A DNA stretch of 7,784 nt from Spirochaetia bacterium (GCA_021286925.1 JAJTBL010000074.1:1-7784); one strand, 5' to 3'. Positions 1-6,885 are shown, numbered from the stretch's first letter. Made by a program: numbers and translations. The notes: generated by a model not told the origin, from the sequence alone.

Positions 1-1010
1 GCATAGCCAAAATAGTTGTCGGCGATGACTGAGACAATGACGCCTCGAGTGTCGCGCGCACAGATTTTGAAGGGCTTGCCGTCATTATAGCGTTCTGTGG
101 GCTCCTTCCAGCACATGCCGTCACGGCGCTGGCGCGCGGTAGCCTGATCGTAATGAGGCCGTCCGAGTTCTTTCTTGGTCAGCAGAGTCAGGTGCGGAGC
201 GAGCACAATGAGGCCGGTGGTGCCGGTCCAGCGCAAGGGATCGAGGGCGGCATCGTTTTCAGGAATAAAAGGATCGCCTGAATTGCCGAAAATGCTTTCG
301 ACAAAGTCGAGGCTGGCGGCAAGGGATCCTGGCACGAAGAAACGAACTTCCATGGAGCGCTCTTCGCAGTAGCCCTGCACTTCGGGGCGGACAATAGGCC
401 GCAGAAGGACGGAAAGGAAGGCACGGGCTTTTTCGCCTTCACCAGCGGTGAAGGGGATGTCGAGCATTTCGGCCGGCGGGTTGAATGCAGCTTCTAAAAG
501 GCGGGCGAAAACCAGCTTGGGAACTGCTTTCTTGTCAGCGGGAACCGGCAGTCCGCCTTCCGCGATATGGAACACACCTTCGGTCGTGCGCTTGTCGTTG
601 GTCGGGTTGTGAAGGACACCATTTCGAATTCGATATGAGGTCAGGGTGGGTGATACATGTTTATGCCCATCGGGCGGCAATGAGAGCTCGCGAGCCATAC
701 CATAGCGGTCGAGCACGAGGGTCCTGGAGGGAATTCGCGGCAGGCGTGCCAGGCCGAGATCGCTGAAATAGGCATCGAGGAAGTCCTGGATGCGCTGATC
801 GACGGGCGGCAGGTAGCTGGCAAGAATCCGGTCTTTCTGGCGGAAACTTTCGAGCATGTCGGAAGCCAATTCTACAAATCCGGTTCCTTCTTTCGAGTAG
901 ACCGGCAGGCCCATGCTCGCCAGTTTTATGTTGATATATGATATGAGCTTATTTCGCTCTTGTTGGGAAAGCCGGTTGAGGCGCAGGCCAAAATCACGTT
1001 TTACAGACAT
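1..1010 (-). CDS. N-terminal part of a long uncharacterised protein (partial, runs off the window)
   Basis: The frame is open from the ATG at 1010 to the window edge: 336 complete residues with no stop, so the 3' end is missing. The start is set by a strong Shine-Dalgarno (AAAGGAGG) 8 nt upstream. I see no signal peptide or membrane helix, so the protein is probably cytosolic. The sequence is mixed alpha/beta with a basic N-terminus (MSVKRDFGLRLNRL), a segment around residues 210-226 (PEVQGYCEERSMEVRFFVPG) and a conserved-looking end at 321-336 (TRGVIVSVIADNYFGY). From memory, the NYFGY segment recalls uncharacterised proteins of about 1,100 residues in several bacterial phyla; I cannot verify this or name a function. 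Codons ending in C (ctc, gcc, gac, ttc) dominate more than in the genes to the right. It lies downstream of hutH on the same strand, 108 bp away, and has its own likely -10 box. The coding call is secure; the function is unknown. Confidence 0.85.
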   Translation of the reverse strand, partial: MSVKRDFGLRLNRLSQQERNKLISYINIKLASMGLPVYSKEGTGFVELASDMLESFRQKDRILASYLPPVDQRIQDFLDAYFSDLGLARLPRIPSRTLVLDRYGMARELSLPPDGHKHVSPTLTSYRIRNGVLHNPTNDKRTTEGVFHIAEGGLPVPADKKAVPKLVFARLLEAAFNPPAEMLDIPFTAGEGEKARAFLSVLLRPIVRPEVQGYCEERSMEVRFFVPGSLAASLDFVESIFGNSGDPFIPENDAALDPLRWTGTTGLIVLAPHLTLLTKKELGRPHYDQATARQRRDGMCWKEPTERYNDGKPFKICARDTRGVIVSVIADNYFGY

Positions 1011-1018
1011 GTAAGAAT

Positions 1019-1026
1019 CCTCCTTT
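1019..1026 (-). promoter_or_regulatory. Strong Shine-Dalgarno of the unknown protein gene
   Basis: On the minus strand this reads AAAGGAGG, followed by an 8-nt spacer and the ATG at 1010. It is the best ribosome binding site in the window and fixes the start of the partial gene, which is otherwise unrecognised. Confidence 0.85.
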
Positions 1027-1043
1027 GGAGTTTTCAGCATGAT

Positions 1044-1049
1044 AGTATA
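1044..1049 (-). promoter_or_regulatory. Possible -10 box for the unknown protein gene
   Basis: The minus strand reads TATACT (5 of 6 to TATAAT) inside an AT-rich stretch, 33 nt before the ATG at 1010. That leaves room for a leader of about 27 nt carrying the Shine-Dalgarno. No good -35 hexamer sits at 16-18 nt. I see no terminator after hutH, so this gene may also receive read-through from it. Confidence 0.35.
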
Positions 1050-1118
1050 AAAGAAAAATCATTTGAATACCCGCGGGGAAGCATGCTGTGATTAAAATTA
1101 TGGGGCAGTTGTCATGCT

Positions 1119-2756
1119 TTATGGCAGCGCTTCAGTCACTCCGCCTGCAAAACTGCCGTCTGCGACGAGGCTGGCAATTGCGTCGAGGTCTGGGTACATG
1201 ATTCGATCTGAATTAACCATGGAAACCACAGAACGCACGGTGGCATATGCTTCCGCAGTTCTTGGAGAGAGCAGGGAAGCGGTGTCGGCGGCACCAATTT
1301 GGATGGCGCGGAGGTCGAGCGCCTGACAGGCTGCACAGAGTTCCATCGCGAGAACCCGCTGGGCATTCCAGATGATGCTCCGCGCTTTTCGCGCCGCGAT
1401 GGTGCCCATGGAGACATGGTCTTCCTGGTTGGCGCTGGAGGGGATGGAGTCGACGCTGGCTGGATGTGCCAGAACCTTGTTTTCAGAGACCAGGGCCGCT
1501 GCCGAATACTGGACGATCATGAAGCCGGAATTGATGCCGCCTGATGTGGTCAAAAAGGCGGGGAGGCCTTCCGAAAGCGCGGGGTTGACCAGGCGCTCGA
1601 GGCGGCGTTCGGAAATATTGGCAAGTTCAGCGCAGGCAATCCCGAGAAAATCCATGGCGAGGGCGATGGGCTGGCCGTGGAAATTGCCGCCTGAAAGGAT
1701 GTCGCCCGGATCTTGCCCATGAACATGTTCCGGAGAATGCCCCGATGCCGTGTGTTTTTCGGCGCCCTTGTGCTGGTCAGCGCTTTCGGGGTTCGGAAAG
1801 ATGAGCGGATTGTCAGTGACCGCGTTCAATTCGTTTTCGATACAGCGCTGGACATAATCGATGGCATCGATGCTGGCACCGTGAACCTGGGGGATACAGC
1901 GCAGCGTATAGGGATCCTGGACGCGCAGCTCTCCCTGGCGGGAGGTCAGCCGCGAGTTTTCCAGCAATTTGCGCAGGTCGGCGGCGCATTGGATTTGGCC
2001 GGATTGGCGGCGAAGTTCATGAATGCGCGGATCGAAGGCGTCGGTGATGCCTCGCAAGGCTTGAATGGTCATGGACGACACGAGGTTGGCGGTTTGCACG
2101 AGATTGCGCGCGTCATAGACTGCCAAAGCGCCGATTGCTGTCATGACCTGGGTGCCGTTGATAAGGGCAAGGCCTTCCTTTGCTTCAAGGGTAATCGGCT
2201 TGAGGCCAGCCAGGGCCAGGGCCTTGCTGCCTGCCATGCGTTCGCCTCGATAGAATGCCTCTCCCATGCCGAGGAGCACAAGGGTCATATGGGCGAGCGG
2301 GGCCAAGTCGCCGGATGCGCCGAGCGAACCTTTTTCCGGAATGACCGGCACAATGCCGGCGTTGAGCACATCCACCAGGTGCTGGACGGTGCGCGGGCGG
2401 ATGCCGGAGTGTCCGACGGCCAGCGCGTTGGCCCGTAAGGCCATGATGGCTCTGACAACGTCTTCTGGCAGAGGCTCGCCTTGTCCGCAGGCATGGCTCA
2501 TGATGAGATTCTTTTGCAGAATCGCGTTGTCTTCTTTGGAAATAACAACATTGCAAAACTTGCCAAAACCTGTAGTAATTCCATATCTGACAAGTCTTTC
2601 TTCAACGCACGATTCCACGGCGGAGCGAGAGAGCGCCATCCGCTGCAGTGCGGTTTCATCCAGCGCGACAAAAGCTTTTTCACGAGCAATTCGAACTAAA
2701 CTATCAAGGGTCAGCGAACAACCATCAAGGACAACCGTTTCCAAGTCTGCAATCAT
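1119..2756 (-). CDS. hutH: Histidine ammonia-lyase (histidase)
   Basis: The enzyme deaminates L-histidine to trans-urocanate and ammonia, the first step of histidine degradation, in the cytosol. The 545-residue product aligns from memory with bacterial HutH throughout. The MIO-forming Ala147-Ser148-Gly149 lies in GSLGASGDLAPL. Other active-site residues are in place: Tyr58 (RYGITTGFG), His88 (SHAC), Asn200 (LINGTQ), Gln280/Tyr283/Arg286 (RVQDPYTLRCIPQ), Phe359 (GNFHG) and Glu445 (SANQEDH). His88 and Glu445 favour histidine over phenylalanine or tyrosine. Residues about 321-352 hold an extra His-rich segment that makes the protein roughly 30 residues longer than usual. I chose the ATG at 2756 (MIADLETVVLDG), which matches the family N-terminus; the frame runs open to 2939, but that part overlaps the divergent EamA gene and has no family similarity. 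No Shine-Dalgarno is evident; a TATACT box ends 6 nt before the ATG. No other hut gene is in the window. Confidence 0.96.
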   Translation of the reverse strand: MIADLETVVLDGCSLTLDSLVRIAREKAFVALDETALQRMALSRSAVESCVEERLVRYGITTGFGKFCNVVISKEDNAILQKNLIMSHACGQGEPLPEDVVRAIMALRANALAVGHSGIRPRTVQHLVDVLNAGIVPVIPEKGSLGASGDLAPLAHMTLVLLGMGEAFYRGERMAGSKALALAGLKPITLEAKEGLALINGTQVMTAIGALAVYDARNLVQTANLVSSMTIQALRGITDAFDPRIHELRRQSGQIQCAADLRKLLENSRLTSRQGELRVQDPYTLRCIPQVHGASIDAIDYVQRCIENELNAVTDNPLIFPNPESADQHKGAEKHTASGHSPEHVHGQDPGDILSGGNFHGQPIALAMDFLGIACAELANISERRLERLVNPALSEGLPAFLTTSGGINSGFMIVQYSAAALVSENKVLAHPASVDSIPSSANQEDHVSMGTIAARKARSIIWNAQRVLAMELCAACQALDLRAIQIGAADTASLLSPRTAEAYATVRSVVSMVNSDRIMYPDLDAIASLVADGSFAGGVTEALP

Positions 2757-2835
2757 GCCTGCAGTATACCATGATTTTACTTCCGCGGACAGTTGAAATC
2801 GAGCTGTACGGCATCCTCTGGACAACTGCAGCATG
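2754..2835. repeat. Inverted repeat pair in the hutH/EamA divergent promoter region
   Basis: CATGCCTGCAGT at 2754-2765 is matched in inverted orientation by ACTGCAGCATG at 2825-2835. The arms agree at 11 positions with one base missing, and 59 bp lie between them. The left arm covers the hutH start and the end of its -10 box; the right arm lies in the spacer of the EamA promoter. This geometry could be a pair of operator sites for one regulator of both genes, which is inference. Confidence 0.4.
2763..2771 (-). promoter_or_regulatory. Extended -10 promoter element of hutH, possibly leaderless
   Basis: The minus strand reads TGGTATACT: a TGn extension plus TATACT (5 of 6 to consensus). Exactly 6 nt (gcaggc) separate the hexamer from the hutH ATG, so a usual start site 7 nt downstream would fall on the A of the ATG. 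The -35 region is poor, as is common for extended -10 promoters. A leaderless mRNA is inferred, not shown. Confidence 0.45.
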
Positions 2836-2847
2836 AGCTGGTAAAGT
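2819..2847 (+). promoter_or_regulatory. Likely promoter of the EamA transporter gene
   Basis: TGGACA (2819-2824, 5 of 6 to TTGACA) is followed by a 17-nt spacer and TAAAGT (2842-2847, 4 of 6 to TATAAT), with a TGG extension just before the hexamer. The hexamer ends 6 nt before the ATG at 2854, so transcription may begin at or next to the start codon. Confidence 0.45.
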
Positions 2848-2853
2848 ACCGGC

Positions 2854-3732
2854 ATGAAGGACAAAATGAACCACGGGAAAGGCTCTGCGCTGGCTGGCTT
2901 CGGCATTGCACTAATCTGGGGACTGACATTTCTTTCCATAAAAGTAGCAATTCAGGAATTTGAGCCGATGACGCTGGCATTGATGCGCTTTATCATGGCA
3001 ACTGCCTTGGTGCCGGTAATTGCCCTGCTTACGCGGACTTCGCTGAAAGTAGCTCGGCAAGACATGCCGATTTTGGCCGCCAGCGGTTTTGTCGGCATTT
3101 CATTGTATTTTTTCTTCGAAAACAATGGGATATTGCGGCTTTCCGCTTCTGAATCTTCATTGATTGTCGGAACCATTCCTGTCCTGACTTTGCTGATGGA
3201 AATTTTCCTATACCGCGAAAAGCCCAAAACCAAAGTGATACTCGGCATTCTTTTGTCTTTTTTGGGCGTGGCTCTGATTGTGCTTCGCTCGGAATCAGCG
3301 CGCTCATCCAGTTTTGATGGCTACTTGTACATGGCAGGCGCAGCGATTTCCTGGGTAGCTTACAGCTTTCTCACAAAGCCGGTTTCCAGCAAATATCCGC
3401 TGCTCAGCATTACATTCTGGCAGATTTTTTTCGGTACTCTCGGCTGCCTTCCCTTTGCGCTTTTGGAAAATAAAAGCATTGTACATGTTTCCGGAGCGGC
3501 TTGGCTGAATGTTGTGTTTTTGGGAGTGCTCGGTTCGGCGATCGGCTATTGGCTGTATGTCATCATGCTGGACAATCTGGGAGCCAGCCGTTCCAGCGTG
3601 TTTATCAACCTTATACCGGTTGTGTCTGTGATTGCTTCATTTTTTGTGCTCGGTGAAAGGCTTGCTCTGCTTCAGATTCTTGGCGGTGCAGCAGCTTTGG
3701 CGGGGGTCTATCTGGCTACTGGCCGTTCGTGA
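2854..3732 (+). CDS. EamA-family (DMT superfamily) membrane transporter
   Basis: The 292-residue protein has the size and pattern of a ten-helix drug/metabolite transporter built from two EamA repeats, roughly residues 12-145 and 157-289. The first helix carries ALIWGLTFLSIKVAI, typical of the family, followed by MTLALMRFIMA. The second repeat ends with LGERLALLQILGGAAALAGVYLA, the usual family ending. Such permeases sit in the inner membrane and often export amino acids or metabolites; the substrate cannot be read from the sequence. Being divergent from hutH could point to a shared histidine-related theme, but that is only a guess. The start at 2854 has no good Shine-Dalgarno but does have a promoter 6 nt upstream. 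An alternative ATG at 2866 (MNHGK) has AAGGA only 4 nt upstream. The gene converges on the antiporter gene; I see no convincing terminator of its own. Confidence 0.92.
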   Translation: MKDKMNHGKGSALAGFGIALIWGLTFLSIKVAIQEFEPMTLALMRFIMATALVPVIALLTRTSLKVARQDMPILAASGFVGISLYFFFENNGILRLSASESSLIVGTIPVLTLLMEIFLYREKPKTKVILGILLSFLGVALIVLRSESARSSSFDGYLYMAGAAISWVAYSFLTKPVSSKYPLLSITFWQIFFGTLGCLPFALLENKSIVHVSGAAWLNVVFLGVLGSAIGYWLYVIMLDNLGASRSSVFINLIPVVSVIASFFVLGERLALLQILGGAAALAGVYLATGRS

Positions 3733-3810
3733 AACGCGCGCAATTTAACGTTGGTCTTTCACAATGCATCTGCATTTTGAAAGAGCCTCAATTGACAGTT
3801 TTTTTCCTTC

Positions 3811-3850
3811 AAAACAAAGAGGCGGATTCAAGCGCGCCTGAACCCGCCTC
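3811..3850 (-). terminator. Intrinsic terminator of the antiporter gene
   Basis: On the minus strand, GAGGCGGGTTCA (3850-3839) pairs with TGAATCCGCCTC (3830-3819): a 12-bp stem with one G-U pair and an 8-nt loop. It is followed at once by TTTGTTTT. The stem starts 7 nt after the antiporter TAA. On the plus strand the hairpin is not followed by a T run, so it should act mainly on minus-strand transcription. Confidence 0.9.
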
Positions 3851-3857
3851 CTCGATC

Positions 3858-5993
3858 TTATGCTTTTTTCAATATTGCATATACTTCTTCTGCCGATTGT
3901 GCGTTCTTGAGAGCCATTCTTGCAGCGTCATCGCCAAGAATAGCTCCGAGGCTCGCCAGCACCTGCATGTGCGGTGCTTCATCATCGGCCGGTGTCGCAA
4001 TCAGCGCGATAATGTGGCACATCGTTCCATCGATGGTCTGGAAATCCACACCGTTTTTATGGATACCCACGGCCAGAGTCTGAGATTTTATGCCGGTGGT
4101 TCGTGCATGCGGCAAGGCGATTCCATGCTCCATGCCGGTGCTCATTCTCGCTTCGCGCTCAAGAATATCCTTTAAGAGCTGTTCGCGTGATGCGACTTTT
4201 CCTGCCTTGTCCAGCATATTGACCAGCTCTTCGATGACTTCGTTCTTTGTCGCTCCCTTCAGATTCGTTGTCACACAGGCAGGATCGAGGATTTTTCTGA
4301 AGGTCGTATCCTTTCTGCCGCTGTCAACATGGAGCTCAGAGCGGAGCTTTTCAGGATCGAAGCTGTCTTTGAGCTTGTCAAAATTGGCATCCAGCTTGAC
4401 CAGGGTTTCGTGCAGAGTTGCCCTGACAAAGGGTGCGTCTTCAGGTGCTGTTTCTATGGTTATGAAGTTCTTGCCGGTAATCAGCGATATCGAAATATCG
4501 CCTTTCCGGATATGGCTGATATCATCTCGAATGCTCATGAGCTGGACAAAGAATCCTTCACGTTCCAGCTCGCGGAGGAAGGTCGAGGATACAAGCTCCG
4601 CCAGCTCCCTGGTTGGAAATTCGACATTGATAGTTTCCGTTTCAGAGCCTTTGACGGGCTTGATCGTTCCAGGGCCGCCGGCTGTGAGCACCATGCTTAA
4701 AAGGGGCGGTGCGATGATGCTGGTTACCATGGTCATCAGAATGGCTACGCCGAAAATCGATGGTTCCAGAATGCCTGCAGAAAGGCCGATACCCGCAATA
4801 ATCAGTGCTACTTCACCGCGCGGCACCATTCCCGTTCCGATGCGGACCGCACCTCGGATATTGAAGCCGAGAAAGAGCGCTGGAATACCGCAGCCAAGAA
4901 CTTTAGCCAGAACAGCCATAAGGGTATAGATGGCGCCGAAAGCCAGGACGGCGGGATTCAGCATCTGGCGGACATCGACCAGCATACCCATCGCAGCGAA
5001 GAATATGGGGACGAAAAAGTCATAGAGCGGTTTGATTTTATCCTGGATAAGATAGGCAATATCGGTTTTAGAAAGGCTGATGCCAACAATATACGCGCCG
5101 ATAATCATCGCCAATCCCTGCATCTCGAAAAAGCCTGCCAGGAGAAGGGCAAGGCCTAGGGCTAGAACGGGATACATGGCTTCACCGCCCATCTTTTTGA
5201 GCAGTTCGGCAATTTTCTTTCCAAAAATCAGCCCCAGTGCTGTAAATCCAAGCCAGATTCCAAAGGCTTTCAGCGCAATGCTCGTGATGCCCCAGGCGGA
5301 AAGGCCGCCTGATTTGTGGCCGGTGAGCACTGCCACGATGCCCATGACAATCGCGAGGAGGACAATACCGATAACGTCATCAAAAACAGCTGCTGCGAGG
5401 ATGGTGACGCCCTCCGGTGAATCCATCTTTTTCTTGTCGGAAAGGATGCGCGCAGTGATGCCGACTGATGTCGCCGTGCTCATGATGCCGAGGAACATGG
5501 ATCCCGGTGCGAAAAATGATTGATGGGTCAGCAAGGCGCCAATACCGGCTCCAAAGGTGTAGGAGGCCGCTACGCCGCCCAAACCGACAATGCCGCCTGC
5601 AACCGAATAGTGCAGGAACATGTCGATGTCGGTTTCAAGACCAGAGGAGAAGAGCAATATAATGGAAGCTACTGTTGCGAAAGCATAGAGAACCGGGCTG
5701 ACCGCGAAGCCTTCGGAAGCCTGAAACAGCCCGCCCGGAAAACCGGGAAGGGGGATGGCTCCGAGCGCATAGGGGCCGATGATGACACCTGATAAAAGCT
5801 CGCCGATGACTGAAGGAAGGTTGATTTTTCGCGCCAGCGCACCTCCGGCTCTGACCGCGAAGATGACAATGGCGAGCTGCAACACGATGGTTGTCATTTG
5901 TTCGGTCAATGACGGGGCTTCAGTACCTTCCGCGAAAACGGCTGAAGCAGTGATAAGAAAGAAAAGAAGAATCAGAATTTTTCGAAGTTTCAT
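3858..5993 (-). CDS. CPA2-type cation/proton antiporter fused to a C-terminal PTS EIIA-type domain
   Basis: The protein has 711 residues. Residues 1-21 look like a signal peptide (MKLRKILILLFFLITASAVFA). A multi-helix CPA2 antiporter core follows at about 30-437, with LPSVIGELLSGVIIGPY (59-75), the paired acids Asp205-Asp206 in AAVFDDVIGI and GMVPRGEVALIIAGIGL (388-404). The Asp-Asp pair is typical of electrogenic Na+/H+ exchangers such as NapA, whereas KefB/KefC-type channels have Gln-Asp. Residues about 455-560 form a soluble linker region I do not recognise. Residues about 565-711 resemble PTS EIIA of the fructose/nitrogen type, with GIALPHA placing the phosphorylatable His at 629. Likely role: inner-membrane ion and pH homeostasis, possibly modulated by phosphorylation of His629 or by PTS proteins (inference). 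GAGAGG (6000-6005) lies 6 nt before the ATG. A strong terminator follows, so the gene is probably monocistronic. Confidence 0.93.
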   Translation of the reverse strand: MKLRKILILLFFLITASAVFAEGTEAPSLTEQMTTIVLQLAIVIFAVRAGGALARKINLPSVIGELLSGVIIGPYALGAIPLPGFPGGLFQASEGFAVSPVLYAFATVASIILLFSSGLETDIDMFLHYSVAGGIVGLGGVAASYTFGAGIGALLTHQSFFAPGSMFLGIMSTATSVGITARILSDKKKMDSPEGVTILAAAVFDDVIGIVLLAIVMGIVAVLTGHKSGGLSAWGITSIALKAFGIWLGFTALGLIFGKKIAELLKKMGGEAMYPVLALGLALLLAGFFEMQGLAMIIGAYIVGISLSKTDIAYLIQDKIKPLYDFFVPIFFAAMGMLVDVRQMLNPAVLAFGAIYTLMAVLAKVLGCGIPALFLGFNIRGAVRIGTGMVPRGEVALIIAGIGLSAGILEPSIFGVAILMTMVTSIIAPPLLSMVLTAGGPGTIKPVKGSETETINVEFPTRELAELVSSTFLRELEREGFFVQLMSIRDDISHIRKGDISISLITGKNFITIETAPEDAPFVRATLHETLVKLDANFDKLKDSFDPEKLRSELHVDSGRKDTTFRKILDPACVTTNLKGATKNEVIEELVNMLDKAGKVASREQLLKDILEREARMSTGMEHGIALPHARTTGIKSQTLAVGIHKNGVDFQTIDGTMCHIIALIATPADDEAPHMQVLASLGAILGDDAARMALKNAQSAEEVYAILKKA

Positions 5994-6011
5994 GATGTGC
6001 CTCTCATTGCA

Positions 6012-6040
6012 ACTATATCAAATAGCGAAAAAGTGCACAA
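6012..6040 (-). promoter_or_regulatory. Possible promoter of the antiporter gene
   Basis: The minus strand reads TTGTGC (6040-6035), a 17-nt spacer and TATAGT (6017-6012, 5 of 6 to consensus). This gives a short leader that includes the GAGAGG ribosome binding site. The -35 match is only 3 of 6. CTGACA at 6048-6043 (5 of 6) is an alternative -35, but it has no good -10 at the right distance. Confidence 0.4.
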
Positions 6041-6064
6041 TATGTCAGCATATGGTAGTATATG
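6040..6064. repeat. Three ATATG boxes with an exact 10-bp period
   Basis: ATATG begins at 6040, 6050 and 6060, so the copies lie one helical turn apart on the same DNA face. They sit directly upstream of the proposed antiporter -35. A pentamer facing the first box (CATAT, 6049-6053) also gives a small inverted repeat. This could be a binding site for a regulator or simply AT-rich sequence. Confidence 0.35.
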
Positions 6065-6129
6065 AAAAAATGCTTGCTGAATTATTTACAAAAACTCTTC
6101 TTAATCAAGTATAGAACAGCCGTGGGATA

Positions 6130-6158
6130 TTGCAAGGCTTCAATCTGCCAGATATTCT
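6130..6158 (+). promoter_or_regulatory. Possible promoter of the RluA-type gene, near-leaderless
   Basis: TTGCAA (6130-6135, 4 of 6) is followed by a 17-nt spacer and TATTCT (6153-6158, 4 of 6), which ends 7 nt before the ATG at 6166. A second candidate, TTTACA (6085-6090) with TATAGA (6110-6115), has a long 19-nt spacer and would leave a leader of about 45 nt. Either could serve. Confidence 0.3.
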
Positions 6159-6165
6159 GTTCTTG

Positions 6166-6885
6166 ATGCTGACGGTTCTGTTTGAAAATTCTGACATTCT
6201 CATCATTGACAAGCCTGCAGGGCTGGCTTCCCAGCCAGGTGAGCGAGTAGGAGCTTCGGTTGTTACCCTCGTGGAACGCCAATTCGGTTTCAAGCTCTAT
6301 CCTGTGCATCGTCTGGACAAGGAAACGGCAGGATGCATGATGCTGGCGAAAAGCTCTCGCGCAGCTTCAGTTTGGTCGGAACGCCTTTCAGAACGAAAAA
6401 TCAGAAAAATTTACTGGGCGGTGAGTTTTGGTACGCCTCCGCGCGATAAGGGTGCTTTTTCAGACTCCCTTGATTATCAGGGCAAATCGCAGAAGGCTGA
6501 GACTTTCTATCGGGTCCTTCGGACATTCAATCCTGAAAACCTGTCCCAAAACGGTGCAGGAGGAGCTGGCTGGGAAGCTTTGCCAATGAGTCTTCTCGAG
6601 CTGGAACTGGGAAGCGGGAGGATGCATCAGATACGGCGTCATCTCGCCCTGCATGACCTGCCGATCCTCGGTGATGACAAATATGGGAATTTCCGATTGA
6701 ATAAGCAGATAAAGTCGCTTTTAGGGGTGAAAAACCTGCTTTTATGGGCGCGCCAGTTGGAGATCCCCGGCATTGGTGCGGTTGTTTCAGCACAGCCCGA
6801 GCATTTTTCAAAATTCTTCGCGGTGTGGGATGATGAGGAACCCGGTAAAACCGTTGATTCCGCATTGAGCGGCGGACAGCTTTGA
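6166..6885 (+). CDS. RluA-family RNA pseudouridine synthase
   Basis: The enzyme isomerises uridine to pseudouridine in rRNA or tRNA. The 239-residue product has the family motifs in order: FENSDILIIDKPAGLASQPG (6-25), PVHRLDKETAG (46-56) with catalytic Asp51, GRMHQIRRHLA (151-161) and LPILGDDKYGN (165-175). There is no N-terminal S4 domain, so it is the short form of the family; the RNA target cannot be predicted. A Gly/Asn-rich stretch at about 122-137 probably forms a loop. I chose the ATG at 6166 because family members begin just before this first strand (VLFENSDILII). The same frame extends upstream to a TTG at 6130, preceded only by a weak GGGA. Neither start has a good Shine-Dalgarno. 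The gene is divergent from the antiporter gene and is followed 23 bp later by the next gene, probably in one transcript. Confidence 0.93.
   Translation: MLTVLFENSDILIIDKPAGLASQPGERVGASVVTLVERQFGFKLYPVHRLDKETAGCMMLAKSSRAASVWSERLSERKIRKIYWAVSFGTPPRDKGAFSDSLDYQGKSQKAETFYRVLRTFNPENLSQNGAGGAGWEALPMSLLELELGSGRMHQIRRHLALHDLPILGDDKYGNFRLNKQIKSLLGVKNLLLWARQLEIPGIGAVVSAQPEHFSKFFAVWDDEEPGKTVDSALSGGQL

Noticed and set aside
1079..1119. Inverted repeat AAGCATG / CATGCTT after the hutH stop as a terminator
   Set aside because: The arms are only 7 bp, 27 nt apart, and no T run follows on either strand.
1713..2438. Plus-strand open frame of 241 codons inside hutH
   Set aside because: It is antisense to a fully conserved gene, has no ribosome binding site or recognisable motif, and arises from hutH codon bias.
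2757..2939. 61-residue N-terminal extension of the HutH frame
   Set aside because: It overlaps the divergent EamA gene and promoter and has no HutH-like sequence; the family N-terminus begins at the ATG at 2756.
3763..3778. Palindrome AATGCA-TC-TGCATT after the EamA gene as a terminator
   Set aside because: A 6-bp AT-rich stem with a 2-nt loop and no following T run is too weak to support the call.
3729..4175. Plus-strand frame of 148 codons overlapping the EamA stop
   Set aside because: It runs through the terminator hairpin and into the antisense of the EIIA domain, with no family similarity or ribosome binding site.
4090..4929. Plus-strand open frame of 279 codons inside the antiporter gene
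   Set aside because: The Ser/Arg/Pro-rich composition and antisense position on a well-supported gene mark it as a shadow frame.
6130..6165. TTG start for the RluA-type protein
   Set aside because: It adds 12 residues before the normal family N-terminus and has only a weak GGGA upstream; the ATG at 6166 is preferred, though not proven.
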